Source of the DNA: Unio delphinus
Lineage: Eukaryota; Mollusca; Bivalvia; Unionida; Unionidae
DNA length: 64,000 bases
Assembly: GCA_029339505.1 (NCBI GenBank)
Contig: JAQISU010000132.1
Location: 5,822,501 to 5,886,500, forward strand
Direction of reading: 5' to 3'
Part shown: positions 1 through 11,375 of the stretch, piece after piece
Layout: each line of letters opens with the position of its first letter
Numbering within the stretch: the first letter of the stretch is position 1
Translations under genes and position numbers: made by a program
Notes under the pieces: model-generated
What the model was told of the DNA's origin: nothing
Seen by the model: the letters and a program-made list of their open reading frames with translations, nothing else
The model's database searches: none

Positions 1-578
1 ATGCAGCAGATCCCCCTCTCAACGCAGCTGGTGGGCCTAAGGGAAGAGACGAATGTCGATACAGCTTGGTACCAACTGCGTTGTGGAGTTGCCGGAATGA
101 CGTTGAAGTCAATGTCAGACCGCCTTAGGGACTCCGTCTCCGGATTTTCGTTGGGGTTTACTCCCTTAACATGAGTGTATAGCCGCAAGGCAGCAGAGGT
201 TTGGATTCATGAGCTACCACCCAAGGTTTTCGAGTCCCATCTACCCGAAGCAACTGGTTTTAAGTTTCATTTTTGGGGGCACCAGACAGATGCCCTCCCC
301 CCCCCGTTCAAAAAACTAAAAAAGTTGTGTTTTATGTGTGATGTGTTCCCCCCAATGTGCTGTTCTGTTTTATTTTATTTCCACTTAATTATTTCCAACT
401 TTATATTTCCCATCAGGATATTATACAAACAATTGAAAGGGGTATTTCTTCCTTTTTCCCTAATGTTTCTATAGGGCGGTTTCATTAAATCTGGTTTTTG
501 TTACCAAACTTAGGCTTCCTTCCCTAATTGTTTGGTCGACCTTGGCTAGGGGTCCCCTACATCCAGTGTTTGCTATTT
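1..578. repeat. Unclassified dispersed repeat, left edge
   Basis: No credible reading frame is visible. The part at about 310-485 is clearly related to 17355-17530: both run from a T-rich stretch through a TTTCCCATC motif, a stretch starting GGAT or GGATTATATA, and the string TGTTTCTAT followed by A/G and a G run. Two homologous copies 17 kb apart in the same orientation indicate a dispersed repeat. The class is unknown and the left boundary lies outside the window. A C/G-rich stretch with a C run sits near 298-305. Confidence 0.5.
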
Positions 579-692
579 GTGTTTATGCTATGTGTATGTG
601 TGCTATAGTATATATTTGTATATATATACGTGTGTTTATGATATGTGTATGTGTGCTATAGTATATATTTGTATATATACCTGTGTTTATGT
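579..692. repeat. Two-copy tandem repeat, about 60 bp
   Basis: Two adjacent copies share GTGTTTATG, TATGTGTATGTGTGCTATAG and TATATATTTGTATATATA, with a few substitutions between them. It looks like a simple local duplication in AT-rich DNA. Confidence 0.7.
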
Positions 693-1339
693 CTGGATGG
701 CCAATATCTAAATCAAATTTCCCAGTTTTTCTATTTCGTCGTCTGATGACCTCGACCTATACACAGATCGTCACCTATCAATCTTGTTACTTAAATTTAT
801 TTAATTGGGGGGGGGGAGGGGAATTTGGAAGCAAAGATTGTTGCGCTAATGCCTATTTTTTGTTCATTATACAAAAAAAAATAACTTACGTTTATTCTGT
901 GTCACCTTTGCTATCAAAAATATTTTCCCAATATCTAATCCGACTGTGTTCGAAGCGAGTTATGTACCTTTGTTTATTTTAATTGTACATAGCCTGCCTC
1001 GAGTTGGGTCGTCTCTAATTATTTATATTTAACTCCTTATAAAATGTTCTAAATCGTTTATTAGAGCATTTAATCAAGTTCTCTGTGTAGTTCGGGAGCT
1101 ACACAGAGTGAGGTTGAATAGATAAGTAAAGCTCACAAGTGATGTGTACTGTTTGTTTTGGGCATGCGTTGTCTGGAGGTATGAAGAAAACAAACAACAA
1201 CTATTGTAACCTTAATCTTGTTTTCTTGTTGCATTTCGATCTAAATAGATTTTTCCCCCGACTCTTCCATGAACCTTTCCAGTTGTGTGACTTAGTCTCA
1301 TGACGTCATAATCTCATACTTTCCACTTGAGGGGCCCTG
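693..1339. other. Gene-free stretch with a short perfect hairpin
   Basis: No gene is supported. A G run occurs near 806-820. Positions 1081-1090 (CTCTGTGTAG) and 1099-1108 (CTACACAGAG) form a perfect 10-bp inverted repeat with an 8-nt loop. Parts of this stretch may be the 3' untranslated tail of the minus-strand LINE that begins just to the right. Confidence 0.5.
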
Positions 1340-1593
1340 TATCCCCTTTGTAAAATTTTCCTATCTAGTGCCTCCCTATGACTATATTTGTCCTCATACC
1401 CTCATATTTTTTACGATAAAGTCAGTAATTTTATATAACATTTATTTTGTATAATCTTCATATAAATAAAGTATATTCCATTGTTTGTGTCTTTCTTATG
1501 TATAATATTAATTCCACTCTTTCTAATCTGTTTCCTTCACATTCCACAATTACGTGCTGTTTTGTGAAGGGAGATTTTTTACACAGTGGACAT

Positions 1594-1595
<2 letters not shown>

Positions 1596-1652
<57 letters not shown>

Positions 1653-1863
1653 GACTTTGTATAGCGCCTAATCTTTCGAAGCTCTAAGCGCTTTACACCA
1701 TCAATAATAATATGACTACACTACAGAACAACAAATGACAAAAACAATGAAATTGGAAAACATAAAAACATGCTGAAAGCATATAAGATACAAAACATGA
1801 TTTAGGCGATACTCTGACCATACGCCGTCTCAATGCTACCTCTCCCGTCAACCACGCATAATG
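1596..1863 (-). mobile_element. Nested retroelement tail with (TAA)n, inside the LINE
   Basis: A (TAA)n tract of about 54 bp (1596-1649) adjoins a segment with CTCTAAGCGCTTTACAC, a tail motif widespread in invertebrate SINE/LINE 3' ends. On the minus strand the microsatellite lies at the 3' end, as expected for a retroposon tail. LINE coding sequence is recognisable on both sides (TTYKWITD and related sequence to the right, the CCHC knuckle to the left), so this piece inserted into the LINE. The 5' limit and any target-site duplication are uncertain. Confidence 0.55.
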
Positions 1864-2155
1864 CATGTATTTGAAGCAGAGGCTTTCAATTTTTAAGGAT
1901 CCTAACTTGATCCAATTTCCCCAGGCCCTATCCCAATTTATGTTTATGTTTTACTGTTCAACTTTGCCTTTATCCTTATTTATTGTGTTATCTGTTATCC
2001 ATTTGTATGTAGTTTTTGTATCAATTTCCCATAATTCCTTACTGTCCCTATATTTATTTAGTATTTATTTAATTGACCTTAATCTGCGTGTTACTTCTTT
2101 TAGTTTTATCAGCTTATTGTTAGTGAAATGTCCTTTCTCTGCTTCATCGATAAAC

Positions 2156-2158
<3 letters not shown>

Positions 2159-2232
<74 letters not shown>
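2159..2232. repeat. (AT)n microsatellite
   Basis: An uninterrupted TA/AT dinucleotide tract of about 74 bp sits within the LINE remnant. Reading frames over it consist of Tyr-Ile repeats and are not genes. Confidence 0.95.
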
Positions 2233-2233
<1 letters not shown>

Positions 2234-3535
2234 ATGTCAAGGTATCTTTGGTTCTGCATCTATTTCCTTAACTCGATTTAGAATGTTGGTGTATTTAATT
2301 AGGACGGGATTTGGGAGGCCTAGGCCTCCTCTTGTCCCATCCTTATATAGGTTTCTTTTTTAATGTAGTGTGTTTTAAAACCCCATAAGTATTTAATAAT
2401 TTCGTTATCTATTGTTTTGAGTTGTTCTTTTTTATGTCTAAGGTTTTTAGAATATAATTTAAGTGCACATACATATAGTTTTTCGCTACTTGTGCCCGTT
2501 CCATTAGGCATAATGGCGTTAGAGCCCAGATTTTCACCTTTTCCGTTATTTTTCCCGTTATTACTTTCAGATTATCTTTTTCCTCATTTTTCCCAATAAA
2601 GACCCCCATGGCCTTTACTTTGTCTTTAATCAGATGGAGTGGTAGGCCATGTTTTATACCTCTCTAGTTTCCTGTAAGTAATAATTCCGTTTTGTCATTA
2701 TTTATTTTTTATCCTGATTCTTCTCCGAATCGTTCTGTATGAGTTTATATATTGGAGTTTTTGTCTTGTACAAAGTTTGGGCAATCATCTGCATGTTGTA
2801 GCATTTTAATTTCTTCTTTAATATTAGGAACTTTTAGTTCTTTGATTTCTTTATTCAGTCCTAATTCTTACGCTTAGTATTTCGATCGCTATTATGTATA
2901 ATAGCATAGATAATGGGCATCCCTGCCTCACATATATTTTTATCTCAATTTTTCCGGTTCTAGCTCCATTTACCTGTATATACAAGGTTCTGCCTCTGTA
3001 CAGGAATTTAGTCCAGTTTTGGAAATTTATTCCAAATCCGAATTTTTCTAGTATTTTATATACGTAGTTTTGTTCCAATCTATAGAATGCTTTTTCCTGA
3101 TCGTTTAGTACCATAGTACTTCTCTGTCCTGTAATATTTACATGTTCTATTAGTGTTCTAATGCTTAAAATATTGTCCTGTATTTTCCTACCTTTTGCCC
3201 CACTTGTCTGGTTTATATTTACTATCCTATCAAATCCTTTTTTAATTCTTTCCGCAAGAATTTTGCTTATAATTTTATAGTCTATGTTGAGGAGAGAGAT
3301 GGGCCTCCAATTCTTTAACTCTTCCCTATTCCCTTATATACTAGTGTAATTATTCCCTCTCTCACTGTGTTTGTCATTTTCTTGTTCCTTAATGCAATAT
3401 TATTATACAACCATCCTAATACTGGCAATAGCTCTCCGCTGATTTTTTAAAATAAAATTCCGCTGAGAGTCCATCTCTTCCTGGTGCTTTTTTTTTCTTT
3501 CTAATTTTGCGTTTATATCTAAGATCATTAGATTT

Positions 3536-3786
3536 AAGGCACCAGTGGCCCGCCTTCACCCGTTCTCCAGTTATTGGATAACGTGGTCCGCCGGACTTCA
3601 AATCTAAGCCATCCCGCAATGTCAACCTCAGACCACTGTCTAATATATGTTCTCTACTACTGTGATGAGAGTTTCGAAGCACCATTTCCAATAATGAATA
3701 ATGAATAATGAATCATGCCACAAATATCTACATTCGGCCACCTACTATCACGATGATAGTTATGTTTCTACAGTTAATATTATATA
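3536..3786. other. Repeat-like stretch, no gene
   Basis: About 3530-3690 differs from the LINE in composition (CpG-containing, with GGTCCGCCGGACTTC) and interrupts its N-terminal side. It is probably another inserted repeat of unknown class. A short ATGAATA repetition lies near 3694-3712. Confidence 0.35.
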
Positions 3787-4083
3787 GCCATGGTGGCCTT
3801 GGTGGTTAAAGCATTTGCTTCCGATGCGAGAGGTCGCGGGTTCGAACACCGGCCAAGTCATCGCAAAGACTTTTAAAAACGGTACTATCAGCTGTTTCGC
3901 TTGGCACTCTGCATTAAGAGTTGTTATTGTTATGACTGATCGACCTGGTGCCAGGATAATGTAACTTGGTGTGACAAGATGCTTCATGTCATCAAGATGA
4001 TGCCCAGTGCTAGACATCACTATAAACTGCCACACGTATGACATCATAGCGACATGACTGAGATTATTTTAATATGTAACATC
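3787..4083 (+). mobile_element. tRNA-derived SINE, family A (copy 1)
   Basis: The head resembles a tRNA gene with an A-box-like TGGTGGTTAAAGC and a B-box-like GGTTCGAACACC, the internal RNA polymerase III promoter. A family-specific body follows, with CTGGTGCCAGGATAATG, GATGCCCAGTGCTAGACATC and TATAAACTGCCACAC. At least six further copies are in the window (19255, 25190, 40045, 44890, 48118, 56930). It does not fold as a real tRNA gene and is non-coding. Confidence 0.85.
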
Positions 4084-4200
4084 ACCTTGTAATTAAACAA
4101 AACATTCCCAAATCAGCTGTGGGCAACTTACAATGAAAAAGGCACATAGCACCAGCAATATCATTCCACATATCATGAAAAGTAAAATACATGTACTAGA

Positions 4201-4201
<1 letters not shown>

Positions 4202-4255
<54 letters not shown>
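4202..4255. repeat. (AT)n microsatellite
   Basis: A pure AT dinucleotide tract just downstream of a SINE-A copy. Confidence 0.95.
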
Positions 4256-4262
<7 letters not shown>

Positions 4263-4383
4263 CTGGAACTTGAAAAAAACTTGTAACAGCACAAATCATA
4301 TTCACAATATATGGCTTAAGAAGCTACACATGTACATGTTTTTCACATCAAACAGCAAGAGGGGTGTACATACAACCTTACTT

Positions 4384-4651
4384 ACATACATACAACCTTA
4401 TTTACATACATACATACATACATACATGCATACATCTGGCCATACATACATACATCTGGTCATGCATACATACATGTATACATACATGTATACATACATA
4501 CATACATACATACATACATACATGCATGCATACATATATACATACATACATCCATCCATCCATGCATACATACATACATACATACATACATACATACATA
4601 CATACATACATACATACATACATACATACATACATACATACATACATACAA
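4384..4651. repeat. (CATA)n tetranucleotide microsatellite
   Basis: About 270 bp of CATA repeats with occasional CATG, CATC and CTGG interruptions. It is open in several frames on both strands (Tyr-Ile-His or Met-Tyr-Val-Cys peptides), which follows from the repeat and is not coding evidence. Confidence 0.95.
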
Positions 4652-6198
4652 TACACTACTTCCTCTTACCTCATTGTAGATATTTTAACTGTAAGGTTAG
4701 ACATCCTCTTTCTAAAACAGAATTAATTTTTTAAAAACATTCTCTAGTGGTAAAGGGTTAGGGGGAAAGGGACTGTACATCAATCAATTCCTAAATGAAC
4801 ACCAATCAATTCCTAAATGTACATCAATCAATTCCTAAATGAAATTAAACTAAATGTTTTAGTTATATACAGCTTACAATGACAGCATTTATGTCAAATA
4901 ATTGTGAAATTCTCAAGGATGCAGTTTCTCCCATGATGCATCTAATTTTCTCCCACGATGTTCGTCTTTCTCATATTCTGGTCTGCCATGTCCATCTGCT
5001 GACTAGACAAGAGCTAGATTCATGTAAACAGGCAGGAAGTCAGAGTGAGTAACTTTAAGCTAATCATTATCATTGTAACTAGCCTGTGGAGAAACAAAAC
5101 AGCCATCTGAAGGCTATTCTGTTGTAGGTTTTTTTTTTAATGACCTTTTCAGTGTGTGTGTGTGTATGCACCCTGATTGACTAGCAATAAACAATTACAT
5201 ATTTTGTTGTAAAAATTTCTTTAAACTGAATTGGTAACAGCGCAAATACACAGCATGAAAGTAATCAAATCTTTAAGTTTGATTGATTTACACAGTATTG
5301 TTGACTCATCAAATTATTATTAATAATAATGTAATAATGTAATAATAACTGTTATTTAAGTATGTGTGATTTATACCAAGAACTTCTGTATCAGTTGGAG
5401 ACTTTTTAAAAGGCTGCAGAAAAGTATGTTTGGTGGAAGAAATCTCAGGACTTCCAAAACAAATTCAAAATAAAGATAGCAATAGAATGGATACTTTGGA
5501 ATAATTATAATAAAATGTAATGGTTTTAAAATGCCGACATAGAAATGATAAGCAACATAGAAAACTGAGAAGAACAGGAACAAAAAGTGAAGACCTGCTT
5601 TTACATCTATAGTTACTTATGTAAAACCTGTTACAAAGGCTTCATCAATCAAATGACCAAAGTGTAATAACAAACAATAGCAAAGTGTAATAACAAACAA
5701 TAGCAAAGTGTAATAACAAACAATTGCAAAGTGTGTGCACAGATCCACAAAAGTGAACTGACAATTTACCTAAAGACAATCATGCACCAGAAACAGAGAC
5801 CCCAGGAAAAGCAAGAAAAGTGTTTTAAAATGAAGAGCAAGCAAGGGAAGACAATTCAAGAGATGCAACAAACCATGAAGGAGAACATCATTGTATGTTT
5901 CAAAAAGAAACAAGGCAAGCAGAAAGTTAAGAAAAGAAAAACTGATCCCTGAGTGTACTTCCAAGCATCAGAAAAAATTACACCTGAGGATGCTACAGCC
6001 ATAGACAAATGAAAACGCAGCATGAAGACAAATCAGAAAAAAAGGAAATACTGAAGCAGGACTAACCTGCTAGACCATGACAAAACAATGCTGAAAATGC
6101 ACTCTTAGAAATATTCAAAACCAATTAACAATGTACTGACTTCTAAAATATATTGTAATGAAGAAAGTACATAAATCTGTACAAACAAGATACAGATG
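4652..6198. other. Gene-free stretch with two small tandem repeats
   Basis: No recognisable gene. A 23-24 bp unit (core ATCAATCAATTCCTAAATG) is repeated three times at about 4778-4845. A 23-bp unit (core AAAGTGTAATAACAAACAAT) is repeated about 3.5 times at 5658-5732. A 73-codon Lys/Gln-rich frame at 5731-5952 (+) begins inside the second repeat and is probably fortuitous. Confidence 0.6.

Positions 6199-6248
<50 letters not shown>
6199..6248. repeat. (AT)n microsatellite
   Basis: An AT dinucleotide tract of about 50 bp. Confidence 0.95.
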
Positions 6249-6253
<5 letters not shown>

Positions 6254-6654
6254 ATGACCACAGACAAAACATTAACACTTTGACTTGTAAAAGTTAGTGT
6301 CTTTATTTTAATGGAGTTTGATAAAAATGAAACTACAATAATGCCAACAAATGGCAGAAAATAAATAAAACAAATTAGGCAAAAGTTCCTTTTCCTGCAT
6401 GATACATGTACATGTACTTGACTATCACTACCCATAGATTGCATGATATCAAGCTGTTCTACACTGCAGTCTAAATGGCTAAGAATACAATCCAACTTTT
6501 TATTAAACGAATGAGCATGTGTTCTTTGAAAAAATTGTATCCTTATTTGAAAGTGAAGGACTCATGAGTGTATGCAAGGTGATACAAAGACCTTTGTTAT
6601 TAGAAAGGCCAAATGATAAATTGGTTCTTCTCAAATCACTTAGCCACAAAGATC

Positions 6655-7404
6655 TGATATTCATATAACTAAGCAGTGTTATATGACTTTGCAGAATACT
6701 GGTTAATATAACTAAGCAGTGTTATATAACTTTGCAGAATACATGTACTGGTTAATATAACTAAGCAATCTGATATAACTTTGCAGAATACTGGTTAATA
6801 TAACTAAGCAATATGATATAACTTTGCAGAATACTGGTTAGTATAACTAAGCAGTGTTTATAACTTTGCAGAATACTGGTTAATATAACTAAGCAGTGTT
6901 TATAACTTTGCAGAATACTGGTTAATATAACTAAGCAGTGTTATATAATTTTGCAGAATACTAGTTAATATAACAAAGCAATCTGATAGATATAACTTTG
7001 CAGAATACTGGTTAATATACCCGGTAACTAAGCAGTGTTATATAACTTTGCAGAATATTGGTTAATATAACTGAGAATACTGATATAACTTTGCAGAATA
7101 CTGGTTAGTATAACTAAGCAGTGTTTATAACTTTGCAGAATACTGGTTAATATAACTAAGCAGTGTTATATAACTTTGCAGAATACTGGTTAATATAACT
7201 AAGCAGTGTTTATAACTTTGCAGAATACTGGTTAATATAACTAAGCAGTGTTTATAACTTTGCAGAATACTGGTTAATATAACTAAGCCTTGTTATATAA
7301 CTTTGCAGAATACTGGTTAATATAACTAATCATACTGATATAACTTTGCAGAATACTGGTTAATATAACTAAGCATACTGATATAACTTTGCAGAATACT
7401 GGAT
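6655..7404. repeat. Minisatellite, about 41-43 bp unit, about 17 copies
   Basis: The unit contains TATAACTTTGCAGAATACTG, then GTTAATATAACTAAGCAGTG. About seventeen copies are visible from the recurring GCAGAATACTGG string. Length varies by a few bases through loss or gain of TATA after AGTGTT, and one copy has a CCGGTAAC interruption. There is no coding potential. Confidence 0.95.
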
Positions 7405-7664
7405 AAATGACCCATATTTGTGATTAGTTCAGAATTTAAGCTAGAATTTATTGCAGAGGAAAGGGAAGAAGGGAACTTGTAGTGAAGAAAAAGGAACTTG
7501 GAAATATCAAAAGGTATATTTATTTCTATCATAAAACAAGGACGTGAATAATACAATTATGAACGCAGCCTTTATGGAATAAAACCAAATTCATATATTG
7601 ATCCTAGATCTTGTCATTATATACAAAATATTCTAAGAAATAGGCAACATCACAGCTATTTACA

Positions 7665-9412
7665 TCCACATCTAGCTAAAACACTAATCTTATTTTACAT
7701 AAATATCTAGCTAAAAGAACACTGACCTTATTGTACATGCACATCTAGCTAAAATAACACTGACCTTATTGTACATGTACATCTAGCTAAAATAACACTG
7801 ACCTTATTGTACATGTACATCTAGCTAAAATAACACTGACATTATTGTACATGCACATCTAGGTAAAATAACACTGAGCTTATTGTACATGCACATCTAG
7901 CTAAAATAACACTGACCTTATTTGTACATGGACATCTAGCTAAAATAACACTGACCTTATTGTACATGCACATCTAGCTAAAATAACACTGACCTTATTG
8001 TACATGCACATCTAGCTAAAATAACACTGACCTTATTTGTACATGCACATCTAGCTAAAATAACACTGACCTTATTGTACATGCACATCTAGCTAAAATA
8101 ACACTGACCTTATTGTACATGCACATCTAGCTAAAATAACACTGACCTTATTGTACATGCACATCTAGCTAAAGTAACACTGACCTTATTGTACATGCAC
8201 ATCTAGCTAAAGTAACACTGACCTTATTGTACATGCACATCTAGCTAAAATAACACTGACCTTATTGTACATGCACATCTAGCTAAAATAACACTGACCT
8301 TATTGTACATGCACATCTAGCTAAAATAACACTGACCTTATTGTACATGCACATCTAGCTAAAATAACACTGACCTTATTGTACATGCACATCTAGCTAA
8401 AACAACACTGACCTTATTGTACATGCACATCTAGCTAAAATAACACTGACCTTATTGTACATGCACATCTAGCTAAAATAACACTGACCTTATTGTACAT
8501 GCACATCTAGCTAAAGTAACACTGACCTTATTGTACATGCACATCTAGCTAAAGTAACACTGACCTTATTGTACATGCACATCTAGCTAAAGTAACACTG
8601 ACCTTATTGTACATGCACATCTAGCTAAAATAACACTGACCTTATTGTACATGCACATCTAGCTAAAATAACACTGACCTTATTGTACATGCACATCTAG
8701 CTAAAGTAACACTGACCTTATTGTACATGCACATCTAGCTAAAGTAACACTGACCTTATTGTACATGCACATCTAGCTAAAGTAACACTGACCTTATTGT
8801 ACATGCACATCTAGCTAAAGTAACACTGACCTTATTGTACATGCACATCTAGCTAAAGTAACACTGACCTTATTGTACATGCACATCTAGCTAAAGTAAC
8901 ACTGACCTTATTGTACATGCACATCTAGCTAAAGTAACACTGACCTTATTGTACATGCACATCTAGCTAAAGTAACACTGACCTTATTGTACATGCACAT
9001 CTAGCTAAAGTAACACTGACCTTATTGTACATGCACATCTAGCTAAAGTAACACTGACCTTATTGTACATGCACATCTAGCTAAAATAACACTGACCTTA
9101 TTGTACATGCACATCTAGCTAAAGTAACACTGACCTTATTGTACATGCACATCTAGCTAAAGTAACACTGACCTTATTGTACATGCACATCTAGCTAAAA
9201 TAACACTGACCTTATTGTACATGCACATCTAGCTAAAATAACACTGACCTTATTGTACATGCACATCTAGCTAAAATAACACTGACCTTATTGTACATGC
9301 ACATCTAGCTAAAATAACACTGACCTTATTGTACATGCACATCTAGCTAAAGTAACACTGACCTTATTGTACATGTATATCTAGCTAAAGTAACACTGGC
9401 CTTATTGTACAT
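7665..9412. repeat. Minisatellite, 38 bp unit, about 45 copies
   Basis: The unit has two halves, ACATCTAGCTAAAATAACAC and TGACCTTATTGTACATGC, and is highly homogeneous over about 1.75 kb. The main variant is A or G in AAARTAACAC, and the G variant clusters in blocks, which suggests recent local amplification. A few edge units carry GTACATGTAC, GCTTATT or TTTGTAC variants. Each unit includes TGACCT, whose complement AGGTCA is the nuclear-receptor half-site. The array ends about 640 bp from the stop codon of zinc-finger gene 1. Confidence 0.97.
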
Positions 9413-10047
9413 GCAAATATACATAAGAGCTCAATAGACAAGAAAAGGGACTTCACTTTACTCAAGGGACTCTAAACACCCTTTTCTTGGGAAACTGTTA
9501 AATATCTAACTATACTGATATTGATTTATCTGGTAATTAACTATTCATACCAACCTTGGGAAAGTGGAGGAATCATTAAAAGTAAATGTTCACACCAGTG
9601 TAAGAATAAATAACATTTAAACATCACTCAAAAATGAATAAATATTACAAATGTATTAGTAAAAATAAACCAAAATTTTAAAAGCATGCATGATACACTT
9701 AACATTTAGATGCATTCATGAGATACCAAAATTAAAGCAGCATCAGATATGTGGAGCGATCTGCTCATTTAATAATGTAGTCTGCATTTCAAACGAAGTG
9801 TCGCTTTGTTCCCTATCCAATATAAATCTTTACTCGTCTTGTTGTTTATTCAAACTACAAATCTAACAAACTTAAAATTGAGTTCAATGTTTGTTTGTCC
9901 ATTTGGTCTTCTCATACACCTCTGTGAGTCATAGCTTGTTGTAAAGCTTGTTGTAAACAGGCTTCATTTTTGTCTGCACCTTGACCATGTTCAAATTTTG
10001 AAGCTACTTCCTCTTAAGATCAACACATACAAAACTACACATTGATT
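9413..10047. other. 3' flank of zinc-finger gene 1
   Basis: AT-rich sequence between the 38-bp array and the gene's stop codon. It probably holds the 3' UTR of the minus-strand gene. No other feature is apparent. Confidence 0.5.
9845..9850 (-). promoter_or_regulatory. Candidate polyadenylation signal
   Basis: AATAAA on the minus strand, about 200 bp beyond the stop of the zinc-finger gene at 10048-10776. The distance is plausible, but the hexamer is common in AT-rich DNA. Confidence 0.35.
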
Positions 10048-10776
10048 TTAATGTATATCTCCACTGTGTTTTTTAAAAAAATGTCTCTTTACATCATAGC
10101 TCTGACTATACACCCGATCACAAACTTCACATTTGTGTGGCACTTCGCCAGTATGTATCATCATGTGCCTTTTTAAACTACCACCATCACTAAAAGGTTT
10201 ATCACACACTTCACATTTGTGTGGCACTTCGCCAGTATGTATCATCATGTGCCTTTTTAAACTACCTCGATCACTGAAAGGTTTATCACAAACTTCACAT
10301 TTGAATGGCTTTTCACCACTATGAATTCGCATGTGAATCTTCACTGAATAGCTTTGACTGAACAATTTTGAACAAAAGTCACATTTGAATGGCCTTTCTC
10401 CGGTATGAACTCTCATGTGATTCTTCAAGATGTAACTCTGATTAAACAGTCGATTGCAAACCTCACATTTGAATGGCCTTTCTCCAGTATGTAACCGAGT
10501 GTGCTTCTCCAGACTAAATTTATGTTTGAAGAATTTATCACATATTTGACATTTGTATGGTTTTTCCCCAGTATGCATCCGCATGTGCACTTTCAAGCGT
10601 GAACTATACTGAAACATTTCATCACATTCTTTACATTTAAATGTTTTTTCTCCAGTATGCATCCCTAAGTGAACCTTTAATTTTGCACTTGTACCAAACA
10701 TTTTGGCACAAGTACCACATTTGAATGGTTTTTCTCCAGGACGTTTCCTTGTGCTAACCGTCGTGTATTCACTCAT
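10048..10776 (-). CDS. C2H2 zinc-finger protein, 8 fingers (gene 1)
   Basis: This 242-residue protein is almost entirely eight tandem C2H2 fingers (about residues 18-237, 28-residue period) joined by TGEKP-type linkers. Proteins of this build are nuclear and sequence-specific for DNA; the target is unknown. No KRAB, SCAN or ZAD domain is present. Helix residues at -1/3/6 by finger are T/K/V, Y/R/V, H/S/K, Q/I/N, Q/S/I, D/S/R, D/S/R and Q/D/R. Fingers 6 and 7 are nearly identical in protein and DNA (84-bp units, about 10128-10295), a recent finger duplication. The last finger ends HFFKKH, with five residues between its histidines. An in-frame TAA 12 nt upstream of the ATG and A at -3 support this start. 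The frame is intact and intronless. The short N-terminus, leading almost directly into a finger, means a spliced upstream exon cannot be excluded. It belongs to the same class as the genes at 30853 and 42533. Confidence 0.92.
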   Translation of the reverse strand: MSEYTTVSTRKRPGEKPFKCGTCAKMFGTSAKLKVHLGMHTGEKTFKCKECDEMFQYSSRLKVHMRMHTGEKPYKCQICDKFFKHKFSLEKHTRLHTGERPFKCEVCNRLFNQSYILKNHMRVHTGERPFKCDFCSKLFSQSYSVKIHMRIHSGEKPFKCEVCDKPFSDRGSLKRHMMIHTGEVPHKCEVCDKPFSDGGSLKRHMMIHTGEVPHKCEVCDRVYSQSYDVKRHFFKKHSGDIH

Positions 10777-10859
10777 TTTAAATATTTAATCATAAAATTA
10801 ACATATCCGTAAAATGTTTCTTTTATGTACCAAGTCTCATCCTGTGCTTCTTACAATCG

Positions 10860-11040
10860 ATTAACAAAGAGATATTGGGCTCAAACATGGAATACGCCAT
10901 TTCTCGAGATATTATGCACAACAACTTGGAATTCCCAATTATTGCGCTCTTTCTCGTGAAATTGCGTGGTCGTTGGCTCCAACTTGGAATAGCCATTTCT
11001 CGAGAAATTGCGCGCAACAACTTGGAAATACACATAAATC
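10860..11040. repeat. Imperfect palindromic repeat upstream of gene 1
   Basis: The stretch contains repeated CAACAACTTGGAAT and TTTCTCGAGA words in direct and inverted orientation. CAACAACTTGGAA followed by TTCCCAATTATTG forms an imperfect palindrome, and a similar palindrome recurs at 17300-17330. It lies 90-260 bp upstream of the gene 1 ATG, so it could belong to the promoter or be a MITE-like remnant. Both are inference. Confidence 0.5.
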
Positions 11041-11375
11041 GGCGTCTTTACTTTTGTAAATTCTAAGCACTATTAGTTTTCAAAGATTTATATATTTATT
11101 TTTATATTTTTTTAAATCTGATTTTCGTTTTCATGGCATTTAAAAAAATAACTTTACTTGAAATATGTTTCACAGCATATTTGTATTTAAATATGTTTCT
11201 AAAAAAGATTTGTGCTTGATATATGTTTGTAAAAATATTTCATAAAATAATAATATATTTAAACTTAGATGCATTTTGTTTACTTTGTATCTTTCTGCTA
11301 TTTAAAAAAAAAATCCTTTTAAATGCTTTTGTAAATCTAGGATAATGCTGGACAAATCTGAAGTTACCATATCGG
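11041..11375. other. AT-rich spacer
   Basis: No gene or repeat is recognised between the palindromic repeat and the LINE. It contains A/T homopolymer runs. Confidence 0.4.

Larger units (their letters stand above)
1340..3535 (-). mobile_element. Decayed L1/Tx1-type LINE, ORF2 remnant
   Basis: Reading the minus strand from about 3530 downward gives the order expected of a non-LTR retrotransposon reverse transcriptase. APGRDGLSAEFY lies near 3450-3490, ELKNWRPISLLNIDYKIIS near 3270-3320 and DQEKAFYRLE near 3070-3105 (the catalytic region normally reading DFEKAFD). VRQGCPLS is near 2920, and HADD, in place of the usual YADD or FADD, is near 2790. GVFIGKNE follows near 2595, then a C-terminal part containing TIDNEIIKYLWGFK and GGLGLPNP. 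A terminal CX2C-X8-H-X4-C knuckle (CPLCKKS, then HVIVEC) is near 1545-1592. The style matches L1/Tx1 proteins rather than the RTE-like LINE at 11.4 kb. Stops and frameshifts break it throughout, an AT microsatellite interrupts it at 2159-2232, and another element splits it at 1596-1863. It is an inactive copy; the clade call rests on motif style. Confidence 0.8.

Noticed and set aside
3787..3870. True tRNA gene at SINE-A heads
   Set aside because: The same head occurs in seven copies attached to the same non-tRNA body.
4270..4734. Long frames on both strands over the CATA tract (Tyr-Ile-His-Thr or Met-Tyr-Val-Cys repeats)
   Set aside because: They are translations of a tetranucleotide microsatellite, open in several frames at once.
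5731..5952. Lys/Gln-rich 73-codon frame
   Set aside because: Starts inside a tandem repeat; composition reflects A-rich DNA.
7665..9412. CRISPR-like array
   Set aside because: Units are contiguous 38-bp direct repeats without unique spacers, in a eukaryotic context.
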